From Labedaea rhizosphaerae (GTDB lineage: Bacteria; Actinomycetota; Actinomycetes; Mycobacteriales; Pseudonocardiaceae): DNA of 64,000 nt. Below the pieces are notes generated by a model, which ran no database searches, had not been told where the DNA came from, and worked only from the letters and a program-made list of their open reading frames with translations. The stretch spans positions 739,365 to 803,364 of the forward strand of contig NZ_SNXZ01000002.1 of assembly GCF_004362825.1 (NCBI RefSeq), written 5' to 3'. The translations under genes and the position numbers were made by a program. Positions 58,729 to 64,000 of the stretch are shown piece by piece. How positions within the stretch are numbered: the first letter of the stretch is position 1; every line of letters starts with the position of its first letter.

Positions 58729-61446
58729 ATGGCCGTGACTTTGGTGCCGTCTGAGTGGCTCGACTCCCCGATGACGCTGTCCCGGACCACCGGGCGGCTG
58801 CACCGGGACGAACTCATCGTCAAAGCGGATCTCCTCGCCTCCGCGCGGGCCTGTCTGGTGGTCGGCCCCGCCGGCTCCGGCAAGTCGGTGCTCCTGGAGC
58901 AACTCGCGATGCTGGCACCGCCCGGCCAGGTCGTGCTGTCGTGCCCGCTCGGCGCGCACGTGCGCACGGAGGCCGAGCTGGTCGCTCGCTTGGCCCGGGT
59001 CCTGCACGTGGTCGTCCCGCGGCGCGTGGATGCCCTGCTCGATGCCCTCGCGGGCACGGACATGGCGAACGTCGTGCTTCACCTGGACGACACGCACACG
59101 ATCACCGCGACCCCGGCCGAGCACGCGCTGGCGCGGTTCATCGCCGAGGCGCCGCCGTCGCTGCGGTTCGTCCTCGCCGGACGCGACGAGCGGGTCGCGG
59201 GCCTGGGTGGCGACGTTCCTCGCATCGACCACGACGACCTCCGGCTGCGCGAGCACGAGGTGGCCCAGCTGTTCGCCCAGGTGTACCGGGCCCCGCTCGC
59301 CCCGGAGCTCGCCGCCGAGTTGTGCGACCGGACCGAAGGCCACCTCGGGATCGTGCGGTTGCTGCACGCCGACACGGCCCTCCTGCCTGCCGCCGAACGG
59401 ATCGCGGCGCTCAAGGCGGCGCACTCCCCCAGCCTCGCGACGTTCCTCACCCGCGAGGTGCTCGACCCGTTGCCGACCGCGCTGCGGGAGTTCATGATCG
59501 CGGCGAGCCCGCTCGGCGTGCTGGACGGACCGCTCTGCGACGCCGCCCTGAGCCGCACCGACAGCCACCGCCTCCTCGCCGAACTGACCGCGCGGCAGGC
59601 GCTGACCTTCCGAGTTCGCCACGGCGGTGGCTCGCACCGGTTCCACGGCCTGCTGCAGCGACACCTCGAACAACTGCTGGTCGAGCGGACCGGCGCGCGG
59701 CGCGCCCACCAGGCCTACCGAAGCGCGGCCGTGCACCTCGCCGAGGCCGGCCGGTGGACCGACGCGTACCGCTGCCACGCTCGTGCGGGCGACTGGGTTG
59801 CCGCGGCCGGTGTCCTGCACCGCTTCGGCGCGCAGTCCGTCCAAAACAAGACCGACGACCCGTGGGTGGCACTCGCCGAGGCCCGCAGACTGCGGGGCGA
59901 GGGCCGGTTGGACGAGGCCCTCGAGAACTACGCGCGCGCCGAGACGGCGCTGCCGGATCCCGTGCAGCGCTGGCAATGCGCGCTCGAGCGATCCGGCGTG
60001 GCACGCTGGGCCGGCCGTCCCGTCCACCCGCTGGTGGGCGACATCTGCGGCCACGTCGCCGACGCCGTGCGCAGCCACCCGGCCAAGCTGTTGAACCGCG
60101 CGGTGCCCGCGCACAGTCCGGAGTGGACACTGGGCCGAGCGGTCGCGGCGATGCTGGACGGCAGGCCGTCGCTGGCCCTCGAGCTCTGCGGCCCGTTGAC
60201 CGCGGGGCCGCCCGGCTTCGTCACGCTGGCGAGCAGGCTCCTGGTCGCCGCGCTGGGTGCGATCGCGCGCGGGACCGGCACGGTTTCGGACTTCGCGGAG
60301 CTGGCCGCTGACTGCGAACGCGCGGGCTGGCTGTGGCTCGCCCGCGTGGCCCGCGCCGCCACCGCCGTGATCGACCCGGACGGCTGCGCCGACGCCGCGG
60401 CCATCGTGGAAGAGTGCTCCGGCATCGGCGACAAGTGGGGTGCCTTGCTGGCCGGTGCCTTCCTTGCCGTAGGCCGGTTGCGGGCCGACCAGGACGCGAT
60501 CGGCGCGCTCTCGACCGCGTCGATGCGCGCGCGTGCGCTGGACGCCCGGGTGCCGCAGGCTTGGTTGCACCTGGTGCTGGTCGACGAACTGGAGCGCCGC
60601 GGTGACCGCCGGGTGGCGGTGGAACGCGCGGAGGTCGAACGCCTGCTCGCCGCCGCCGTGCTGGACCGCGCCCGCGAGCACGGGTCGAAGCTGCTGGCGG
60701 TGTTGCGCGCGCCCGCCGCCGCTCCGGCGCCCTGCGCTGGGGGCGAACCGCTGGTCGTGGTGCGCTGCCTGGGCAGCTACACGGTGACCATCGGCGGGAC
60801 CGAGGTCGACCTGAGCGGGCTGCGGGCCCAGGCCCGGCGCGTGCTCCGGATGCTGACGCTCCACTGTGGACAGCCGGTCCACGAGGAGCGGCTCGTGACC
60901 GCCCTGTGGCCGGACAGCCCGGCCGAGCGGACCAAGCACCGGTTGCAGGTGGCCATCTCCAGCCTGCGTGCGTTGCTGCGCAAGCACTTGCCGCCCGGGC
61001 ACGGGATCGTCCGGCAGGGCAACGCCTACCTGTTGCGCCTGCCCGCGGGCAGCCTCGTCGACGTCCTCGAGTTCACCGACACCGCGCACCGCTGGCGGAC
61101 CGCTCGACGAGCCGGGGACAATGCCACCGCGACCGCGCTGGGCCAGCGCCTGCTCGAGTTGTACCACGGCGAGCTGCTCACCGAGGAGGGCGCCGAGGAG
61201 TGGCTGCTCGCCCAGCGCGAGGCCCTGCGCGGCCTGGCCGCCGGTGCGGCGGTCGTGCTGGCCCACGCCGCCATGGCCGGCGGTGACTGGGGCGCGGCCA
61301 TCGAAGCGTGCGAGCGCGGCGTCACCATCGACGACCTGGACAGTCGACTGTGGACAATGCTGGCCGCCGCTCGGCTGCGCACCGGCAACCACGCCGCCGC
61401 CGTCCGCGCCGAGGACACCTACCGAACCCTGGTGGCCGAGGCCTGA
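58729..61446 (+). CDS. MalT-like ATPase fused to a SARP-type DNA-binding and BTAD domain
   Basis: 905 residues. The N-terminal NTPase has Walker A VGPAGSGKSVLLEQL and Walker B VLHLDDTHTI, as in MalT/LAL proteins. A helical repeat region follows. At the C-terminus, instead of a LuxR HTH, there is an OmpR-like winged helix (VRCLGSYTVTIGGTEVDLSG, then LRMLTLHCGQPVHEERLVTA) and a bacterial transcriptional activation domain (LQVAISSLRALLRKHLPPGH to WLLAQREALRGLA). The order is ATPase first, DNA-binding last, the reverse of AfsR. The ATG has no ribosome-binding site, so the mRNA may be leaderless. Confidence 0.87.
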   Translation: MAVTLVPSEWLDSPMTLSRTTGRLHRDELIVKADLLASARACLVVGPAGSGKSVLLEQLAMLAPPGQVVLSCPLGAHVRTEAELVARLARVLHVVVPRRVDALLDALAGTDMANVVLHLDDTHTITATPAEHALARFIAEAPPSLRFVLAGRDERVAGLGGDVPRIDHDDLRLREHEVAQLFAQVYRAPLAPELAAELCDRTEGHLGIVRLLHADTALLPAAERIAALKAAHSPSLATFLTREVLDPLPTALREFMIAASPLGVLDGPLCDAALSRTDSHRLLAELTARQALTFRVRHGGGSHRFHGLLQRHLEQLLVERTGARRAHQAYRSAAVHLAEAGRWTDAYRCHARAGDWVAAAGVLHRFGAQSVQNKTDDPWVALAEARRLRGEGRLDEALENYARAETALPDPVQRWQCALERSGVARWAGRPVHPLVGDICGHVADAVRSHPAKLLNRAVPAHSPEWTLGRAVAAMLDGRPSLALELCGPLTAGPPGFVTLASRLLVAALGAIARGTGTVSDFAELAADCERAGWLWLARVARAATAVIDPDGCADAAAIVEECSGIGDKWGALLAGAFLAVGRLRADQDAIGALSTASMRARALDARVPQAWLHLVLVDELERRGDRRVAVERAEVERLLAAAVLDRAREHGSKLLAVLRAPAAAPAPCAGGEPLVVVRCLGSYTVTIGGTEVDLSGLRAQARRVLRMLTLHCGQPVHEERLVTALWPDSPAERTKHRLQVAISSLRALLRKHLPPGHGIVRQGNAYLLRLPAGSLVDVLEFTDTAHRWRTARRAGDNATATALGQRLLELYHGELLTEEGAEEWLLAQREALRGLAAGAAVVLAHAAMAGGDWGAAIEACERGVTIDDLDSRLWTMLAAARLRTGNHAAAVRAEDTYRTLVAEA

Positions 61447-61474
61447 CGCAGCCACGGGCGGGCCGAACCAAACC

Positions 61475-61503
61475 GCTCCCGGCGCCGATCCGGCGCCGGG
61501 AGC
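61475..61503. terminator. Bidirectional hairpin between convergent genes
   Basis: Perfect 12-base stem GCTCCCGGCGCC / GGCGCCGGGAGC with loop GATCC, in the 75-base gap between two converging genes. There is no T run on either side, as is common for terminators in GC-rich actinomycetes. Confidence 0.7.
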
Positions 61504-61521
61504 TCTCGTGCGGCAACGGGA

Positions 61522-62787
61522 TCAACGGACCAGGGCGGCGGTGAACTGGCCGCTCGGCGTGCATGCGCCTCGCCTGTTCGTACACGAAACGGCCATGGTC
61601 ACCCGATCACCCGGGGCCACCAGCGGCGGATCCGGCAACTGCACGGCGAACTCGCCGTGCACCTGCGCCAGGTCGTACGTGCCGAGAACCTGGTTGCCGT
61701 GGCGGAGCTGGACCTGGCCGGTGTCGGCGGCCGGGTTGTGCAGCACGACCGACGTGACCCGGTAGTTCGGGCCGGCGGGTACGACGTAGGAGAACAGCTG
61801 CGGGCCGCCGCCCACGTTGGGGTAGGCGCCGGAGTTGATGGTGAACGTCGTGGTGTTCGACCGGTTGGACGCGTCGTCGCCGCTGCCGTTGCCACCGCCG
61901 TTCCCGTTGGCGTTGTTGACTCCCCCGCCCGGCTTCGTCGGCTTGGCCGTGGTGGTGGGACGGGGACGCGTGCTGGTCGTGGTCGGGGTCGCCGACGTCG
62001 AGGTCGGGGTGCTGGTCACCGAGGGCGAGATGGTGGCGATCGAGACCGGCTTCTGCCGCAACAAGAAGGTGATGAGCAGGACGAGCATCAACATCAGCGT
62101 GAACAACATCGCGATGAGCCAGTACACCCGCCGCGGGATCAGCGGTCCCTGGTTGAACGCGCCCGGCACGTCGATGGGCTCGTGGTCCTTGGCGACGACG
62201 TGCGCGGTGAACGGCAGCAACCGTTCGGGGCCCTTCCAGAAGTACCGCTTCGGCCGGGCCCGGATGCGCACGAGCGTGGCCGTGCCCGGTTCGAGCATAG
62301 GGGCGTGCGGGCGCACCCGGAACGTCAGCTTCGCGTCCGGGTCCGTCGCGCTCACCTCGGCCCGGTGGCTGTGGTTGCCGTAGTTGTCGATGGCGATCGT
62401 GTGCCTGCCGGTCCGCCTTCCGTTCGAGGTCTCCGGCACCATCACCGCGTCGAGCTCAGTGAACGGGTCGACGGTCACGGTGCCCTCTTGCACCACCGAG
62501 CCGCCCGGATCCTCTCGCGAGGACACCTGCAGGGCGAACGGGTGCTCGCCGGCCAGCACCTCCCAGGACCGCGGCGGCATGAAGGTCAGCTCGACGCTGA
62601 CCTCCTGCTGGGGCATGAGGTTCACCCGCGCGGGCTTGATCTGGGTCCAGTCGGCGACGTCGCCGCGCACGGCGAAGACGAACTGGTCGACGACGGCCGA
62701 ACTGTTGCGCACCAGCACGTGGCACCGCGCCCCCGCGCCGGGGGCGACCCGGACCTCCGTCGTGCGAAGAGTCGCGCTCACTGCCAT
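61522..62787 (-). CDS. Membrane protein with cytoplasmic Ig-like domains (paralogue of the protein at 31758)
   Basis: 421 residues. Two N-terminal Ig-like domains (EVRVAPGAGARCHVLVRNSS; RRTGRHTIAIDNYGNHSHRA) are followed by IPRR and one membrane helix (about 218-241, VYWLIAMLFTLMLMLVLLIT). The basic residues before the helix put the Ig-like domains in the cytoplasm. Outside are a Thr/Pro and Asn/Gly linker and a small beta domain with two Cys (VSCTNRRGACTPSG). The plan is the same as in the protein at 31758-33227, which is next to the structural CIS genes. The start is taken as the ATG at 62787. It may be co-transcribed with the zinc-ribbon gene 112 bases upstream. Confidence 0.78.
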   Translation of the reverse strand: MAVSATLRTTEVRVAPGAGARCHVLVRNSSAVVDQFVFAVRGDVADWTQIKPARVNLMPQQEVSVELTFMPPRSWEVLAGEHPFALQVSSREDPGGSVVQEGTVTVDPFTELDAVMVPETSNGRRTGRHTIAIDNYGNHSHRAEVSATDPDAKLTFRVRPHAPMLEPGTATLVRIRARPKRYFWKGPERLLPFTAHVVAKDHEPIDVPGAFNQGPLIPRRVYWLIAMLFTLMLMLVLLITFLLRQKPVSIATISPSVTSTPTSTSATPTTTSTRPRPTTTAKPTKPGGGVNNANGNGGGNGSGDDASNRSNTTTFTINSGAYPNVGGGPQLFSYVVPAGPNYRVTSVVLHNPAADTGQVQLRHGNQVLGTYDLAQVHGEFAVQLPDPPLVAPGDRVTMAVSCTNRRGACTPSGQFTAALVR

Positions 62788-62899
62788 GGCACTCAGGCTC
62801 CCCGATGTCGGTCGCGTGATCAGCGCGGACGCAGCCAGCTCCCCGGCCAGGGAAAGCTGTCCTGGCGGGCGGAGACCGTTGCCCGCCAGGACACCGCAC

Positions 62900-64000
62900 T
62901 CACTTGAGGGCGAAGAACTCCACCTCGCTGATGGCGACGGTGTCGCGCTGCGTGCCGTTGTAGACGTCCACCACCTCCAGGGTCACCGACGAGACGAGCG
63001 TGGTGTTCTTCAGCTGGATCGTCTGCGGTGTCGAGCTGTCGGTCGGGGTGACGGTCTCGCTCTTGCCAGTGTTGTAGGTCAGCCGCAGGATCGACGGCCG
63101 GCCGTCCTCGGCGAACGAGTTGCTCGAACCGGAGTACAGGATGATGTTGCGCAACAGGACGCTGTCGTCGAACCGGTAGGTGATCTTCGGCTTGTCGCGG
63201 TCCGCCTCGGCGATCCAGTACGTGTCCTTGTAGGTGTCCACGGTCAGGTTGGCGCCGTGGCCCGGGTTCGCCGTGCTCGACTGCACCACCGACGGCCGCA
63301 CCGGGTCCATGGTGGGCACGATCTTGCGGTACAGCGCGACCGCGTTGTCCCGCACGGTCTCCCGGAACGGCGGGTACGCGATGAACATCAACCCGAGGAA
63401 CACGCCGACCACCAACACGACCGCGCGCAGGCGGCGCACGAGCTGCCGGGTCTGACCCGCCCGGTGCTCACGCGTGCCCTTGGCCCCCGGCCGGGTGCCC
63501 AGCGGCAGCTTCTTCTTGCGGCGGCGGAAGATCCGCCGCCACCACACCAGGTGGACCACGCCGGCGTCGGCCAGCGACTCACCACAGCGGCTGCAGAAGT
63601 TGCGGGTGGGCGCGTTGCCCTCGCCGCAGACCGCGCAGACCAGGTCCCCCGGCTCGAGCCGGCGGGTGGGCTTGGTCCGCACGATCGCCCGGGTCTTCTT
63701 GATCGCGGGGGCGGGGGCGACCTCCGGCGGTTGCTCGGGCCGGGCCTCGGCCAACCCGCTCACCGGCACGGCGAGCGACGCGACCAGCTCCGGGTCCACC
63801 GTCGGCTTTGCCGCCTGCTCCGGTGCGGCCACGGCGATGCTCCCGCCGGGTGGGGGCGGAAGCGTCGACCCGCCGGGCAGCGACGGCTTCGGCGCCGCGG
63901 GCGGCGGCGGCAGCTTGGCCGCGGGTGGCGGCGGTACCGCCTTGGCCGCCGGTGGGGGCGGTGCCGCGGCGGGTGCCGGTGGCACGGCCGCACCAGGCGG
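62900..64000 (-). CDS. Zinc-ribbon membrane protein with C-terminal discoidin/NADase-type glycan-binding-like domain (cut by window edge)
   Basis: The frame is still open at the right edge, where Pro/Ala-rich sequence (AVPPAPAAAPPPPAAK) continues, so the true start is outside the window; the GTG at 63985 is only a possible start. Visible parts: a Pro-rich linker, one zinc ribbon (CAVCGEGNAPTRNFCSRCG), a basic stretch (FRRRKKKLP), one membrane helix (LRAVVLVVGVFLGLMFIAYP), and an extracellular discoidin-like domain (VVQSSTANPGHGANLTVDTY to VAISEVEFFALK) like the NADase-type glycan-binding domain. Zinc ribbon inside and glycan binding outside suggest a link between cytoplasm and envelope sugars. 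Confidence 0.8.
   Translation of the reverse strand, partial: PPGAAVPPAPAAAPPPPAAKAVPPPPAAKLPPPPAAPKPSLPGGSTLPPPPGGSIAVAAPEQAAKPTVDPELVASLAVPVSGLAEARPEQPPEVAPAPAIKKTRAIVRTKPTRRLEPGDLVCAVCGEGNAPTRNFCSRCGESLADAGVVHLVWWRRIFRRRKKKLPLGTRPGAKGTREHRAGQTRQLVRRLRAVVLVVGVFLGLMFIAYPPFRETVRDNAVALYRKIVPTMDPVRPSVVQSSTANPGHGANLTVDTYKDTYWIAEADRDKPKITYRFDDSVLLRNIILYSGSSNSFAEDGRPSILRLTYNTGKSETVTPTDSSTPQTIQLKNTTLVSSVTLEVVDVYNGTQRDTVAISEVEFFALK

Overview
The window is very GC-rich with strongly GC-biased third codon positions. Gene content (SigB/SigF-type sigma factor with RsbW/STAS partners, PAC2 protein, AfsR/LAL/SARP-type regulators, MoxR-DUF58-transglutaminase trio, GTG starts, ATGA/GTGA couplings) points to a filamentous actinomycete, most likely of the Pseudonocardiales (Amycolatopsis relatives). 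This is inferred from gene style only. No tRNA, rRNA, CRISPR array, transposase, integrase or phage head gene was seen.

Layout. 1-6.4 kb: ordinary chromosome. It holds a PIG-L deacetylase (cut by the window edge), an acyl-CoA dehydrogenase-like protein, a GmhB-like HAD phosphatase, topoisomerase IB, an epimerase-like protein, and an RsbW / STAS / SigF-type stress-response set. 6.4-17.8 kb: first part of a contractile injection system (CIS, phage-tail-like particle). A DUF4255 (Pvc16-like) protein and an AAA+ ATPase (Pvc15-like) are transcribed leftward. A peptidoglycan hydrolase, two dynamin-like GTPases and a 1271-residue DUF4157 protein ending in a deaminase-like toxin domain are transcribed rightward. 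17.8-33.2 kb: an envelope module with a membrane-anchored Hsp70-like protein, MoxR ATPase, DUF58 protein, a transglutaminase lacking its catalytic cysteine, three tandem paralogous surface beta-propeller/PKD proteins, and a membrane protein with N-terminal Ig-like domains. 33.3-44.2 kb: the structural CIS operon, transcribed leftward. Its order is sheath, tube, a 27-residue micro-ORF, tail-assembly chaperone, DUF6760, second tube, DUF4157-like protein, LysM adaptor, VgrG-like spike, PAAR tip, gp25, baseplate J, gpI-like protein, and a tail-anchored zinc-ribbon protein. 44.5-50.5 kb: an aldo-keto reductase/TetR/ABC unit, a membrane pseudogene, a GNAT and a PAC2 protein. 50.7-61.4 kb: four large STAND-type regulators. 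61.5-64 kb: two more membrane proteins of the CIS/envelope style, the last cut by the window edge.

How the genes may work together. The structural operon, the ATPase and the cap protein would build a sheathed contractile particle. I see no tail-fibre (Afp13) gene, and a tail-anchored zinc-ribbon protein and two membrane proteins with cytoplasmic Ig-like domains lie beside the locus. This fits the intracellular, membrane-docking CIS described in Streptomyces better than a released particle. The hydrolase and dynamin pair, in one operon with the DUF4157-deaminase protein, suggest that cargo delivery or release is tied to local wall and membrane remodelling.

The most striking sequence-level signal is a canonical -1 slippery heptamer (CCCTTTC, 41732-41738 on the minus strand) near the end of the tail-assembly chaperone gene. 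SD-like sequences lie upstream of it, and it leads into the DUF6760 frame, which has no ATG, GTG or TTG start. This looks like the programmed frameshift of P2 E/E+E' and lambda G/GT, carried in a CIS locus.
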